Below, piece after piece: positions 1 to 9,544 of a DNA stretch of 64,000 nt; positions within the stretch are counted from its first letter, which is position 1; each line of letters starts with the position of its first letter. Source of the DNA: CADEEN01 sp963706685 (lineage in GTDB: Bacteria > Pseudomonadota > Gammaproteobacteria > Burkholderiales > Burkholderiaceae_C); NCBI GenBank assembly GCA_963706685.1, contig CAVPMY010000016.1:62001-126000 (forward strand), in the 5' to 3' direction. The position numbers and the translations under genes are program-made. The notes under the pieces were generated by a model. It was not told the origin of the DNA. It did not search any database and saw only the letters and a program-made list of their open reading frames with translations.

Positions 1-126
1 ATCGGCCAGCACCACGCACCGCGCTTCGACGACCACGCAGCCAGGCCGCGGGCCGCCGTCGTCAGCCGCGGTGGCCCGCCAGGCGTCAAGCGGCAACGCG
101 GGCAGGTAGAGCGCAAACCACAGCAT
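1..126 (-). CDS. imuB: ImuB, Y-family polymerase-like protein (N-terminal fragment)
   Basis: Only the first 42 codons lie in the window; the gene runs off the left edge. The start is the ATG at 126-124 and the fragment begins MLWFALYLPALPLDAWR, the usual opening of ImuB. ImuB is a catalytically inactive relative of Y-family polymerases that links DnaE2 to the beta clamp in damage-induced mutagenesis. It overlaps the 3' end of imuA by 41 bp, so the two are translationally coupled and share the LexA-controlled promoter upstream of imuA. The identification rests on this N-terminus plus the imuA neighbour. Confidence 0.8.
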   Translation of the reverse strand, partial: MLWFALYLPALPLDAWRATAADDGGPRPGCVVVEARCVVLAD

Positions 127-889
127 GGTCGGTGGCCTCTGGAGAGGCCGGCGCGGCGCGCGGCCGGCGGCGCGACAGCAGCGCCGGCCCCGGCAGCGTC
201 AGCAGCAGCGGCGCGGCCATCGGCGGGCCGCGGCGCTTGAAGACGTCAATCGCCACGCGCTGCGGCCCTGTGGCCGCCACCGGCTCGATCGTCAGCCGCA
301 GCGGCGCCGGCGACGATTGCCCGCGCACGGCGGCCGGCCGCAGCGCGAACAGCGGCGTGCGCCCTTCCATCGCCGCCAGGTGCAGCCGGCGCAGCGTCGC
401 CGGCAAGGTGGCGGCCACGCGCGCCGGCTGCGCCTGCCACCACAGCACCGCTGACAGCGCGCCCGAGCGCAGCGCCTGTTCGGCGGCCCAGGCCGCGTCG
501 GCGGCGCCCTCAGGGGTGGGCGTGGGCGTGACCACGGTCAGCCGCTCGAGCGTGATGCCCAACGCCGCCAGCGCCGGCGCATACGGCATGAACGGCGGTG
601 CGATCCACAACAGCGAGCGCTCACGTAACACCGGTGCCAGCAACCGCAGTTCGCCCGCGCCGGGAGCGGCCAGCAGCAGCTCGGTCAGCCCGGCTGCCGG
701 CCAGCCGCCGCCGGGCAGCTCGGCGTCGAGCGCGGCGTGGCCGGTGGAGCGCTGTGCCGCGCCATCGCCGCCGGGCACCGAGCGGTCGAGCTGATCGGCC
801 CGCCAGACTGACGACAGTGCGGGCAGCTCAGGCTTGCGGTCCGCCGCATCGGCTGCAAGAGCAAGGAAAGCGGCGGCGGCGCTGCACAT
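86..889 (-). CDS. imuA: ImuA, SOS mutagenesis accessory protein
   Basis: 267 residues, a RecA/SulA-like protein of the ImuA family. The segment around residues 27-70 (VWRADQL, then GHAALDAELPGGGWPAAGLTELL) is the family hallmark, followed by a RecA-like core and an arginine/proline-rich C-terminus. ImuA works with ImuB and DnaE2 in error-prone translesion synthesis. It is first in the imuA-imuB operon, and a perfect LexA operator lies 53 bp upstream of the start, so it should be SOS-induced. The ATG at 889 has no strong Shine-Dalgarno, and the first ~20 residues are low in complexity, so an internal start is possible. Confidence 0.88.
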   Translation of the reverse strand: MCSAAAAFLALAADAADRKPELPALSSVWRADQLDRSVPGGDGAAQRSTGHAALDAELPGGGWPAAGLTELLLAAPGAGELRLLAPVLRERSLLWIAPPFMPYAPALAALGITLERLTVVTPTPTPEGAADAAWAAEQALRSGALSAVLWWQAQPARVAATLPATLRRLHLAAMEGRTPLFALRPAAVRGQSSPAPLRLTIEPVAATGPQRVAIDVFKRRGPPMAAPLLLTLPGPALLSRRRPRAAPASPEATDHAVVCALPARVAA

Positions 890-941
890 GGCGGCAGACA
901 GTGGGGTGAGGTCAGGGGTGGTTTCAGGGCACCGCGAAGGG

Positions 942-957
942 CTGTGTATTTATACAG
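942..957. promoter_or_regulatory. LexA operator (SOS box) of imuAB
   Basis: The sequence CTGTGTATTTATACAG matches the proteobacterial LexA consensus CTGT-N8-ACAG exactly, with an AT-rich core. It sits 53 bp upstream of the imuA start and is the only strong SOS box I noticed by eye in the window. It also lies about 100 bp upstream of the divergent gene at 1054, so that gene could be influenced too. Confidence 0.88.
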
Positions 958-1053
958 TTGTTGCCGGCTTTGCGCCAGCCCTTTTGCCTGACTGATGGCC
1001 AAGCGGGTTATCGTTCACCGGCCGGACCGGCTTCACAACGAAGAGGACATCCC

Positions 1054-1777
1054 ATGGCATGGCATCGACGCCTGCGGGCGTGGCGGCTCACCACGCCCTT
1101 CCTGCTGGCGTGGTGGCTGGCGAACTCAGGCGGCGCTGGCGGCGGACCGGCCCTTCCTGGCCACGGCCAGCGCGGCGGCCGAGGAGGATGACGACAAGGT
1201 CTGGTCGCTCGAATCGTCGCTCATGCGCCGCGGCGCGCTGCGTTCACTGTCGCTGGCCCCGGAGTACGCGTTCGAGCCGACGCTGTCGGTGCAGCTCGAA
1301 CTGACCAGCAGCCGCGACCGCGACGCCCGCGAGAGCGAGCAGGAGGTCGAGCTCGAGTTCAAGTACCTGTTCAACCACATCGCGCGCGACGGTTATGGCG
1401 TCGGCATGGTCGCGGCGCTCGGCTGGGACAAGGCTGGTGGCGCGGGCTGGCGGCGCGGCAACGCGTCGTTGAACCTGCCGTTCACGTGGGCGCTGGCCGA
1501 CATCGGCGCCGCGCTGCATGTCAATGGCGGCGTCGAGAAGGCCCGCGGCGAGCGCCGCGCGTGGACACGCTCGGCGGCGATCGAAGGCGAAGTCGCCCGC
1601 CGTACCACCTTGTTTGCCGAATTCGCCCGCAACGGCGGCGAGCGCCTCGCCAACGCCGGCGTGCGCTACTGGTTCCAGCGCGAAAAGCTGGCGTTCGATC
1701 TGTCTTGGCAGCGCGCCCGCTCGGCCGACGGCCGCGCCAGCGGCCTCGTCATCGGGCTGGGCTTCTACGACCTCTGA
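1054..1777 (+). CDS. Secreted, probably outer-membrane beta-barrel protein with an apparent frameshift in the signal peptide
   Basis: The ATG at 1054 follows a good ribosome site (AGAGGA, 7 nt away) and opens a signal peptide: basic residues, then LLAWWLA. This frame runs into low-complexity Gly codons. The mature protein (ALAADRPFLA..., alternating polar/hydrophobic strands, ending in GLGFYDL with an aromatic terminus typical of porin-like barrels) is in the next frame. Removing one base from the GGCGGCGCTGGCGGCGG tract at about 1128-1146 joins the two into a ~240-residue exported protein with an Ala-X-Ala cleavage site. Without the shift, the continuous frame would start at 995 and lack a signal peptide. 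I do not recognise the family; the barrel call is inferred from composition. Confidence 0.55.
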
Positions 1778-1836
1778 GACGCTTCAGCAGCGTGCGGCTG
1801 CAGCGCCCGACTCGCCGCTTCCGCACATTCGCTCGA

Positions 1837-2241
1837 TCAACTGGCTCGTGGTTGCCAGATGTGGGGGCTTCGGAAGACATACTGATGAAGCGCGAACAAA
1901 AACGGCGCACCGAGCGCCAACGCTGGGATGCCGTATGCGATTGGCAACAGCGTGGCGCGGACAAAGGACACCTGGAGAACAATTGCGACGATGAGCACCA
2001 CCGCTATGGCAGAAACGTAGAAGACCGCGAGCCAGAGCCACCGAGGATTGATCCGGCGTTGCCGGGTGTACCCAAATAGCGGCCAAAGCGCTAACCACTG
2101 CAAGCCTACGCCAACGATCTCGAGTGCAGAAGCGCCGCCAAAGACCTTGACGATGGAGAAAAGCGAGCCGATGAACGTGAGGGCGACGGACGCCACAAGG
2201 TACCAAAGCCAAAAGCGGGGGTATCGCGTTGGGTGATTCAC
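1837..2241 (-). CDS. Small four-helix membrane protein of unknown function
   Basis: 134 residues starting at GTG 2241. Four hydrophobic stretches are visible (about residues 11-33, 42-58, 67-92 and 98-118), separated by short basic loops (YTRQRRINPR after the second), which suggests four membrane spans. I do not recognise the family. The gene and its flanks (about 1.78-2.54 kb) are visibly less GC-rich than the neighbours, which hints at acquisition. No operon partner. Confidence 0.55.
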   Translation of the reverse strand: MNHPTRYPRFWLWYLVASVALTFIGSLFSIVKVFGGASALEIVGVGLQWLALWPLFGYTRQRRINPRWLWLAVFYVSAIAVVLIVAIVLQVSFVRATLLPIAYGIPALALGAPFLFALHQYVFRSPHIWQPRAS

Positions 2242-2543
2242 TTTGAGGGCGCTCTACTAAAGTTCTGTCCGCGAATTCGCGGAGGCGGTCGTGCTTGACA
2301 TCTCAGCCGCATCTCACCACAAGAAGAACAGCGGCAACACGCTCCTGGCAACTTCGCTGCGGCATACCGCCGAGGTATTGGAGACGCAAAGACCCGCGTC
2401 GTCCGATAGAGACACGCCGACGGACGCCGCACCTTTGTATCTCGTCGATCAACATCTCGATAAGGCCGTTTCCACCCGGTATCACTCGACGCACTGGGCA
2501 TCGTCGCTATCATCGCGGTGACCCTCTGCCATCAGGCGCCTCC
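2242..2543. other. Intergenic region, no supported gene
   Basis: About 300 bp of lower-GC DNA upstream of both flanking genes. The only structure I see is a perfect 14-bp palindrome, CCGCGAATTCGCGG at 2269-2282, about 30 bp upstream of the minus-strand membrane gene; it could be an operator or chance. The open frames crossing it show no coding character. Confidence 0.4.
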
Positions 2544-2831
2544 GTGAAGATCAGCCGCACCCTCGCCCTGCTGCCATTCATTGCCGCCGCGTTGTCGGCG
2601 CCCCCGGTTCTGGCTGGCCCCAAGGAAGCCGCCGAGTCTGCGGCTTCGGCAGCGTCGGGGGTGGCCGCGCGCACCGAGCGCGCCGTCAAGCGGGGTGCGA
2701 AGGCGGCCAACGATGCCATCGAGCGCGGCGCCGAGCGGGCCGGCACCGCGGTCACCAAGGTGACGCGCAAGGTGGGGCTGCCGGCGGGTCCGGCGTCGGC
2801 GCCTGCGCGGACGCCGGGTCACGAACGCTAG
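2544..2831 (+). CDS. Small alanine-rich exported protein, unknown function
   Basis: Read from GTG 2544, this gives 95 residues: a signal peptide (VKISRTLALLPFIAAALSAPPVLA, cut before GPKEA), then about 60 residues of Ala/Lys/Arg/Glu-rich amphipathic helix with repeated AxxAxExA spacing, and a Pro/Ala tail. This looks like a small periplasmic helical protein. The frame stays open upstream to about 2295, but the signal peptide makes 2544 the natural start. Ribosome site is weak and the family is not recognised. It precedes the pigment cluster but need not belong to it. Confidence 0.5.
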   Translation: MKISRTLALLPFIAAALSAPPVLAGPKEAAESAASAASGVAARTERAVKRGAKAANDAIERGAERAGTAVTKVTRKVGLPAGPASAPARTPGHER

Positions 2832-2999
2832 CCTGCGAAGGCCCAACCGCCCGGACAGTCCATCAACCCGGTTGCCGGGCGCGCCGCTTGCAGCACCTAC
2901 AATTTGTGCTGCCGTACCGTGGCCCGCCACCGTCTTGCCTGGCGCTGAAACCGCGAGCCACCACCGAGCGCCCAACGGCGCCGACCCCAGGGGAACATT

Positions 3000-3302
3000 T
3001 TGTCCGCGTTGCCTTCCTCCTCCTCCAGTGTCCCCGCCGAAGCCCAGCGCGCGCTGGAGCTCGAGATGGCCCAGTTGTTCGTGACCTCGCTGAACCTCGA
3101 GATGGCCGCGGCCGACATCGACCCCGAGGCGCCGCTGTTCGGCGACGGCCTGGGCCTGGACTCGATCGACGTGCTCGAAGTCGCGCTCGAAATTTCGCAC
3201 CGCTACGGCTTCCAGCTGCGCTCGGACGACGAGAACAACCAGCAGATCTTCCGCAACCTGCGCAGCCTGACGGCGCATGTGGCGCAGCACCGCAAGACCT
3301 GA
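3000..3302 (+). CDS. Acyl carrier protein of the aryl-polyene cluster (ApeE/ApeF type)
   Basis: 100 residues from a TTG start preceded by AGGGGAA. The phosphopantetheine motif GLDSIDVLE places the modified serine at residue 55, in a helical ACP fold (residues ~18-95) with a Ser-rich N-terminal extension. It carries the growing polyene for the ketosynthases. It is the first gene of the 3.0-14.3 kb block; known APE clusters begin with two adjacent ACPs, whereas here the second candidate is 22 kb away at 25537. The next gene follows after 22 bp. Confidence 0.88.
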   Translation: MSALPSSSSSVPAEAQRALELEMAQLFVTSLNLEMAAADIDPEAPLFGDGLGLDSIDVLEVALEISHRYGFQLRSDDENNQQIFRNLRSLTAHVAQHRKT

Positions 3303-3324
3303 TCACGCGAAAGGCGGCGCTCGC

Positions 3325-3948
3325 ATGACCGGTTGGCGCGTGGCCGCAGTCCTGGGCTTGGTGGCCGTCTACGCCGTGGCCTCTCACCTGTTGATGACGC
3401 ACGCCAGCAACCACCCCTGGACGGTGGCCGCCCTGTTCGGGCCGCTGCTGGCGGCCGCGGCCTGGACGGGTTGGCAGGCGCGGCAGCCGCGCCTGCTGCT
3501 CGGCTGCGCGCTGGCGCTGGTGGTGCTGGTCGGCGTGGTCGCGCGCGGCGGCGTCGAAGACGTCAACCGGCTCTATGTGCTGCAGCACGCCGGCATTCAC
3601 CTCGCGTTGGCGGCCACCTTCGGCATCACGCTGCGCGCCGACGCGACGCCGCTGATCGTCGCCATGGGCGAGAAGATCCACCGCGACTTCACGGCCGATA
3701 TGCGCGCCTACGCGCGGCGGTTGACCGGCGCCTGGGTGATCTACTTCGTCGGCATGGTGATCGTCTCACTGGCTGTCTATCTACTTGCGCCGTGGCCTTG
3801 GTGGTCTTTCTTCTGCAACCTGCTGACGCCGCTGGCAGCGCTGGCCTTCTTCGTCGGCGAGCATGTCTATCGCCACTGGCGCCATCCGCATTTCGAGCCG
3901 GTGAGCCTGCGTGCGGCCTGGGACGCCTACCAGCGAAGGCCGACATGA
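3325..3948 (+). CDS. Multi-span membrane protein of the APE cluster (ApeG/COG4648-like)
   Basis: 207 residues from ATG 3325. About six hydrophobic spans can be counted: residues 5-22, 32-47, 52-73, 86-99, then two near the C-terminus around the YFVGMVIVSLAVYLLAPWPWW segment. This matches the unnamed integral membrane protein that sits between the ACPs and the ligase in APE loci; its role is unknown. It overlaps the ligase gene by ATGA. I place it by position and topology rather than by a defining motif. Confidence 0.72.
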   Translation: MTGWRVAAVLGLVAVYAVASHLLMTHASNHPWTVAALFGPLLAAAAWTGWQARQPRLLLGCALALVVLVGVVARGGVEDVNRLYVLQHAGIHLALAATFGITLRADATPLIVAMGEKIHRDFTADMRAYARRLTGAWVIYFVGMVIVSLAVYLLAPWPWWSFFCNLLTPLAALAFFVGEHVYRHWRHPHFEPVSLRAAWDAYQRRPT

Positions 3949-5591
3949 CCGCAGCGCTGCCCCTGCTGGCATCGCGTGACCTCGCCGCCCCGCTGGCGTG
4001 GCGCGATAGCCGGCCGATCAGCGCCGCACAGTTCCTGGCCGACGCCGCGGCGCTGGCCGAGCAGTTGCCTGCGCACGGCCAGGCGGTCAACCTGTGCCAG
4101 GACCGCTACCACTTCGCGCTCGCACTGGCCGCAGCGGCCTTGCGCGGCCGGGTGAGCCTGCTGCCGCCCAATGCGATGGCGGCCACCTTGCAGCAGCTGC
4201 CGGCGGCGCCCGACGGCATCTTGGCGATGGTCGACAGCGATGAGGCGCTGGCGCTGCCCCGCATCGACGTTCGCCTGCGGCCGGTGGCCTCACGACCGGC
4301 CACGGCCGTGCCCGAGATCGACAGCGAGCGCATGGCCGTGTGCCTGCTCACCAGCGGTTCCACCGGCGCGCCGCAGCCGCACGCCAAAAGCTGGCGCGCG
4401 CTGACAGTCAACATCGCGTCCGAGGCCGAGCGCCTGGCCGAGATGACGACGCGGCCGTCGCTGCACGGCCTGGCCATCGTGGCCACCGTGCCGGCGCAGC
4501 ACAGCTACGGCTTCGAGTCGACGGTCATGCTGGCGCTGCTCGGTGGTGCCGCGTTCGACGCCGGCCGGCCGTTCTACCCGGCCGATGTCGTGCAGGCCTT
4601 GCACAGCGTGCCGCGCCCGAGGGCGTTGGTGACGACGCCGTTTCACCTGAAGACGCTGTTGCTGTCGGGCGTGGCGCTGCCGGCGGTGGACTTGCTGCTG
4701 TGCGCGACGGCACCGCTGACACCACAGCTCGCCGCGCTGGCCGAGCAGCAGATGGGCGGGCCCCTGGTCGAAATCTACGGCTGCACCGAGGCCGGCCAAC
4801 TGGCCACACGCCGCACGACGCAGGGCCAGACCTGGACGACGCTGGGCGAGGTGCGCATCACGCAGGGCGCCGACGAAACCTATGTCGCCCACGGCGGCCA
4901 TGTCTTCGAGCCGACGCCGCTGGCCGACATCCTGGCGCTGCACAACGATCGCCAGTTCGGCCTGCTCGGCCGCGCCAACGACCTGATCCACGTCGCCGGC
5001 AAGCGCAGCTCGCTGGCCCACCTGAACTTTCACTTGAACCGCATCGACGGCGTGCAGGACGGCGCGTTCTGGTTGCCCGACGAGGTGCCCGGCGCGGTCG
5101 TCCGCCCGGTGGCGTTTGTCGTCGCACCGACCTTGAGTGCCCATCAGATCACGCAGGCCCTGCGCGCGCACCTCGAGCCAGCCTTCGTGCCGCGGCGCGT
5201 GGTTCACGTCGACGCCCTGCCGCGCGAGGCCACCGGCAAGCTGACGCTGCGCGCGCTGCGCGAGTTGGCGTTGCAAACGCTGGACGCTGCAGCCGCCGCG
5301 CCGCCGGCCACGCTGCAGGTGCCGCACGACCACCCGAGTTTTGCCGGCCACTTTCCCGGCCAGCCGGTGCTGCCGGGCGTGGTGCTGCTGTCGATGGTGA
5401 TCGAGGCGCTGCAGCCGCGCCTGGGCACGCCGACGCAGATCGACCAGGCCAAGTTCCTGGCTCCGGTGCTGCCCGGCGACACGCTCGCACTCACCGTCAC
5501 GGCGCAAGGCAGCGCGCTGCAGTTCGAGTTGACGCGCCAAGGCAAGCCGGTTGCGCGCGGCCTGTTGTCGCCCCTGGCCGCAGCCGCGTGA
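3945..5591 (+). CDS. Acyl/aryl-ACP ligase fused to a FabZ-like dehydratase (ApeH-ApeI fusion)
   Basis: 548 residues with two enzymes in one chain. Residues ~1-430 are an ANL adenylating enzyme: LLTSGSTGAPQPHAKSW (ATP loop), YGCTEAG, GLLGRANDLI and the C-terminal LPREATGKLTLRAL with the catalytic lysine. It should activate a hydroxybenzoate-type starter and load it on the ACP. Residues ~450-548 are a hotdog dehydratase (DHPSFAGHFPGQPVLPGVVLL, active-site His in GHFPG). In described APE clusters the ligase (ApeH) and this dehydratase (ApeI) are separate neighbouring genes. No stop or frame change separates the two here. Start ATG overlaps the previous stop (ATGA); the stop overlaps the next GTG. 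Confidence 0.9.
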   Translation: MTAALPLLASRDLAAPLAWRDSRPISAAQFLADAAALAEQLPAHGQAVNLCQDRYHFALALAAAALRGRVSLLPPNAMAATLQQLPAAPDGILAMVDSDEALALPRIDVRLRPVASRPATAVPEIDSERMAVCLLTSGSTGAPQPHAKSWRALTVNIASEAERLAEMTTRPSLHGLAIVATVPAQHSYGFESTVMLALLGGAAFDAGRPFYPADVVQALHSVPRPRALVTTPFHLKTLLLSGVALPAVDLLLCATAPLTPQLAALAEQQMGGPLVEIYGCTEAGQLATRRTTQGQTWTTLGEVRITQGADETYVAHGGHVFEPTPLADILALHNDRQFGLLGRANDLIHVAGKRSSLAHLNFHLNRIDGVQDGAFWLPDEVPGAVVRPVAFVVAPTLSAHQITQALRAHLEPAFVPRRVVHVDALPREATGKLTLRALRELALQTLDAAAAAPPATLQVPHDHPSFAGHFPGQPVLPGVVLLSMVIEALQPRLGTPTQIDQAKFLAPVLPGDTLALTVTAQGSALQFELTRQGKPVARGLLSPLAAAA

Positions 5592-6546
5592 AGACCGCGA
5601 CCGCCATGGCCGACAGCCGCGCCCCCAAAGCCGCGTGGGCCGAGCGCCAGGAGCGAGGCAGCGTCGTCTTGCTGCGCTTCATGGCCTGGCTGGCGAGCAC
5701 GCTCGGCCGGCGCGTGGCGCGGCTCGTGCTGCACCCGATCAGCGCCTACTTCGTGTTGTTCTCACCGACGGCGCGCCGCCATTCGATCCGCTACCTGCGG
5801 CGAGCACTCGGCCGCGAGCCGGGCTGGATCGACGGCTACCGCCATGTGCACACCTTTGCCGGGGTCGTGCTCGACCGCCTGTACTTCGCGCGCGGCGACG
5901 TCGCCCAGTTCGACCTGCAACACAGCGGCGGCCCGCTGCTCGACGACGCCCTGGCGCAGGGCCGCGGCGCGGTGCTGCTGGGCGCGCACCTGGGCAGCTT
6001 CGAGGCCCTGCAGGCGGTGGGCGAACAACATGCCGGCATGCGCGTGGCCATGGTCATGTACCCGGCCAACGCGCAGAACATCCAGCGCGTGCTCAGTGCC
6101 GTGGCGCCGGACCCATACGCTGAAGATCATCACCATCGGCCAGCCCGGCACGACGTTGGCCATCCGCGATTGGCTCGACGGCGGCGGCATGGTCGGCATG
6201 CTCGGCGACCGCTGTGCTGCAGGTCGGCAGAGAGCAGGGTGACGTGCAACGCCTGCCCTTCCTCGGCCAGGACGCACCGTTCGGCGTCGGCCCGTTGCGG
6301 CTGGCCATGCTGCTGCGCCAGCGCGTGTTTTTCATGACCGCACTGTTTCGCGGCGGCAACCGCTACGAGGTGCGGTTCGAGCCGCTGGCCGATTTCAGCC
6401 AGCGCGCCGGCGACGCGAACGAGCGCGATGCGCAACTGCACGCGGCGCTGGCAGCGTATGTCGCCAGGCTCGAAGCGCTTTGCGTCGAAGCGCCCTACAA
6501 CTGGTTCAACTTTCACGATTTCTGGTCTGAGGATGCGCCGCACTGA
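5588..6546 (+). pseudogene. LpxL/HtrB-like lysophospholipid acyltransferase of the APE cluster, two apparent frameshifts
   Basis: The protein can be read across three frames. Frame 1 from GTG 5588 (or ATG 5606) runs to about VLSAVAPDP and contains LLGAHLGSFEAL. Frame 2 continues LKIITIGQPGTTLAIRDW to MLGDR. Frame 3 runs VLQVGREQGDVQRLPFLGQDAPFG to the TGA at 6544-6546. Each junction (about 6109-6118 and 6205-6214) behaves as one extra base. Joined, it is a ~318-residue inner-membrane acyltransferase of the type found in APE loci, thought to attach the polyene to its lipid anchor. As written the gene would be inactive. Neither junction is a long homopolymer. Confidence 0.8.
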
Positions 6547-7153
6547 CCCCACTCGCCGCGCACTGCTCGTGATCGCCGGTGCTGCACTCATGGTGCGGCC
6601 CGCGCTCGCCGCCGACACGTTCGACCTGACCGCGCTGGCGGCATTGCTGGCGCAGCGCAAGAGCGGCCAAGCGCGCTTCGAGGAACAACGCCTGGTCTCG
6701 GGCATCGAAGGTCCGCTGTTTTCCAGCGGCACGCTGAGCTTCACCGCGCCCGACGGTTTTGCGCGCCACACCTTGCAGCCGCGCGCCGAGTCGATGGTGG
6801 TGCAAGGCAACATCATCACGTTGAAGCGCGGTGGCCGCAGCCGGCAGATGACGCTCGATGCGGTGCCCGAACTGTCGACGCTCGTCGCGGCGCTGCGCGG
6901 CACGCTGACCGGCGATGCGGTGGCGTTGCGCAAGCACTTCGACACCAAGGTGGCCGGCAGTGCTCAGGGCTGGAAGCTGACGCTGGTGCCGCGCGAGCGG
7001 ACGCTGTCCGCGCAAGTGCGCGAGGTGGTCATCGAGGGCCAACGCGGCGACCTGCGCGTCGTCAGCCTGTGGCTGGCCGGCGGCGACAGCTCGCGCATGA
7101 CGATCGAGCCCATCGAGCCCATCAACCCGACCGCGGCGACGAAGACGCCGTGA
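6533..7153 (+). CDS. LolA-like outer-membrane lipoprotein carrier of the APE cluster (ApeL-like)
   Basis: 206 residues. A signal peptide (RRALLVIAGAALMVRPALA, cut before ADTF) leads to a LolA-fold sequence: LAALLAQRKSGQARFEEQR, SSGTLSFTAPDGFARHTL, then beta strands ending near SRMTIEP. In APE loci a LolA homologue is paired with the MMPL exporter and is presumed to carry the polyene-lipid across the periplasm. The start overlaps the acyltransferase by 14 bp, and the stop overlaps the MMPL gene (GTGA). Intact, unlike its neighbours on both sides. Confidence 0.88.
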   Translation: MRRTDPTRRALLVIAGAALMVRPALAADTFDLTALAALLAQRKSGQARFEEQRLVSGIEGPLFSSGTLSFTAPDGFARHTLQPRAESMVVQGNIITLKRGGRSRQMTLDAVPELSTLVAALRGTLTGDAVALRKHFDTKVAGSAQGWKLTLVPRERTLSAQVREVVIEGQRGDLRVVSLWLAGGDSSRMTIEPIEPINPTAATKTP

Positions 7154-9544
7154 CGGCGGGCACCGCGGACACCACGCCGCCGCGCGGCCGCGCCGTGGTG
7201 CTTGCACTGTGGTTGGCGGCGTCCCTGTTGTGTGTCTGGCAGATCACGCGCACGAGCTTCAACGCCGACCTGTCGGCCTTCCTGCCGGCCAAGCCCGACG
7301 CGCGCCAGCGGGTGCTGATCGAGCAGATCGAAAGCGGACTGGTGGCGCGCACGCTGCTGATCGGCATCGAAGGCGGCGACGTCGCCGCGCGCGCGTCGGC
7401 CTCGCGCCAGCTCGCCGCGGCGATGCGCGCCAGCCAGCGCTTCGAGCAGGTGCAGAACGGCCAGACCAACGACTGGGCCGGCGTCGGCCGATGGCTGTTC
7501 GAGCAGCGCTACCTGCTCAGCCCCGCCGTCGACGCGCAGCGCTTCACGGCCGCGGGCTTGCGCGAGGGCATCGCCGACAGCCTGTCGCTGCTCGGCACGC
7601 CTGCCGGCCAGCTCGTCAAGCCGCTGCTCGACCGCGACCCGACCGGCGAGACGCAACGCATCGGCGAAGCACTGATCCCGGCCAATGCGCCGAAGAGCGA
7701 AGGCGGCGTCTGGGTGGCGCGGCAGGGCGAGCGCGCGCTGCTGGTGGCGATCACGCGCGCGCCGGGCGCCGACATCGATGCGCAGGCGGCCACGCTGGCC
7801 GGCGTGCACGAGGCCTTCGCGCCGCTGGCCGCACGCGGCCTCGTCCTGCGCATCTCCGGCGCGCCGGTGTTTGCCGTGCACAGCCGCAGCAGCATCGAGG
7901 CCGAAGTCAAGCGCCTGGCCATCGTCGGCACCGTGCTGGCCAGCGCTTTGCTGTTGCTGGCGTTCGCGTCGCTGCGCGCGCTGGGCGTGGCGCTGCTGCC
8001 GGTGGTCAGCGGCGTGCTGGTCGGCATCGCGGCCGTCAGTGTGGGCTTTGGCAGCGTGCATGGCATGACGCTGGGCTTCGGCACGACGCTGATCGGCGAA
8101 GCGGTCGACTACGCGATCTACTACCTCGTGCAAGCGCGGGTCGTCGGCGATCAGGGCGGCTGGCGGCATTGGCAACGCAGCAGCTGGCCGACGGTGCGGC
8201 TCGGCTTGCTGACCTCGGTGTGCGGCTTTTCAGCGCTGGTGCTGTCGGGCTTTCCCGGGCTGGCGCAGCTCGGCGTGTTTTCGTTGGCGGGCCTCGTCGG
8301 CGCGGCGCTCGTCACCCGCTTCGTGCTGCCGATCCTGATGCCGCGCGGCACGCCTGGCGTCGGCTGGCGGCCGCTGCTCGGCCGTGCCACCGGCGCCGTG
8401 CTGCGCGCCATGCCGCCGTGGCGCTGGCCCCTGGTGGCGCTGGGTGTGGCCGCGGCATTGCTGCTGTGGCAACGCAGCGATCTGTGGCGTGCCGACCTCG
8501 GCTCGCTGAGCCCGATTGCCAAGGAGGCGCTGGCGCTGGACGCCAGCCTGCGCGCCGACCTGAGCGCGGGTGACGCGCGCACGCTGGTCGTCGTCCAGGG
8601 CGCCGACGCTGCAGGCCACGCTCGAAGCCACCGAAGCGGTCGCGCACACGCTCGACGCGCTGCAGGAGCGCGGTGTCATCGGCGGCTACGACAGCGTGAC
8701 GCGCTGGCTGCCGAGCCTGGCCGTGCAGCGCACGCGCCAGGCCGCGCTGCCCGACGCGGCCGCCCTGAACGCCGCGCTGTCGCAAGCCACGAAGGACGGC
8801 CCCTTGAGCGCGCAGCGCCTGGCGCCGTTCGTCGCCGACGTGCAGGCCGCGCGCACGCTGCCGCCGGTCGAATTGCCGGCCTTGCGCGCGGCCGGCCTGA
8901 ACACCATCGTCGATGCCCTGCTCTTGCAGCGTGCCGACGGCAGCGCGGCCAGCCTGTTGCCGCTGCAGCCGCTGCAGGGCGGTGTCGAGCCGGCACTGAA
9001 TTCGGGCGAGGTCCAGCAGGCGCTGGCCTCGCGCAGCGACGTGCTGGTGCTCGACATCGGCCCCGAGCTGCGGCGCCTGTACCGCCACTACCTCGAAGAA
9101 GCGCAGGGCCAGGCGCTGCTCGGCGCTTTCGGCGTGATCGTGCTGATGGCCTTGTCGCTGCGCTCGTGGCGGCGCCTGCTCGCCGTCTGCCAACCGCTGT
9201 TGCTGGCGGTGCTGCTGACGATGGCCGGCCTGTCGCTGGCCGGCGTGCAGTTCGGCATCCTGCACCTGGTCGGCCTGCTGCTGGTGGTGGCGGTGGGCAG
9301 CAACTACGCGCTGTTCTTCGACATGCTGCAGCAACAGCGAACGGCAGGGCAGCCGGCCGAGAACAGCGAGATGCTGGCCTCGCTGCTGCTGGCCAACCTC
9401 ACCACCGTGACCTCGTTCGGCCTGATCGCGCTGTCGAACATCCCGGCCTTGTCGGCCATCGGCGTCGTCGTCGCCCCCGGCGCGTTGCTGGCGCTGTTGC
9501 TGGCGGCGGCCTTCGTGCGCGTCAAGGTGCGCGCCGCGCCATGA
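7150..9544 (+). pseudogene. MMPL-family exporter of the APE cluster (ApeM-like), apparent frameshift
   Basis: From GTG 7150 the frame codes for an RND/MMPL transporter: one N-terminal span, a periplasmic domain (FNADLSAFLP...), then a bundle of spans near VLASALLLLAFASLRALGVALLPVVSGVLVG and GFGTTLIGEAVDYAIYYLVQ. It breaks at about 8600-8612 after VVVQGAD. The next frame continues LQATLEATEAVAHTL through the second periplasmic domain and second span bundle (LLLVVAVGSNYALFFDML) to 9544. One extra base reconciles the two into ~798 residues, normal for APE MMPL exporters. Likely role: inner-membrane export of the pigment lipid with the LolA-like protein. As given, it is disrupted. Confidence 0.85.

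Noticed and set aside
4340..6337. 665-residue open frame over the ligase and acyltransferase
   Set aside because: Up to about 5588 it is a GC-rich out-of-frame shadow of the ligase; only the part after that codes (first section of the acyltransferase).
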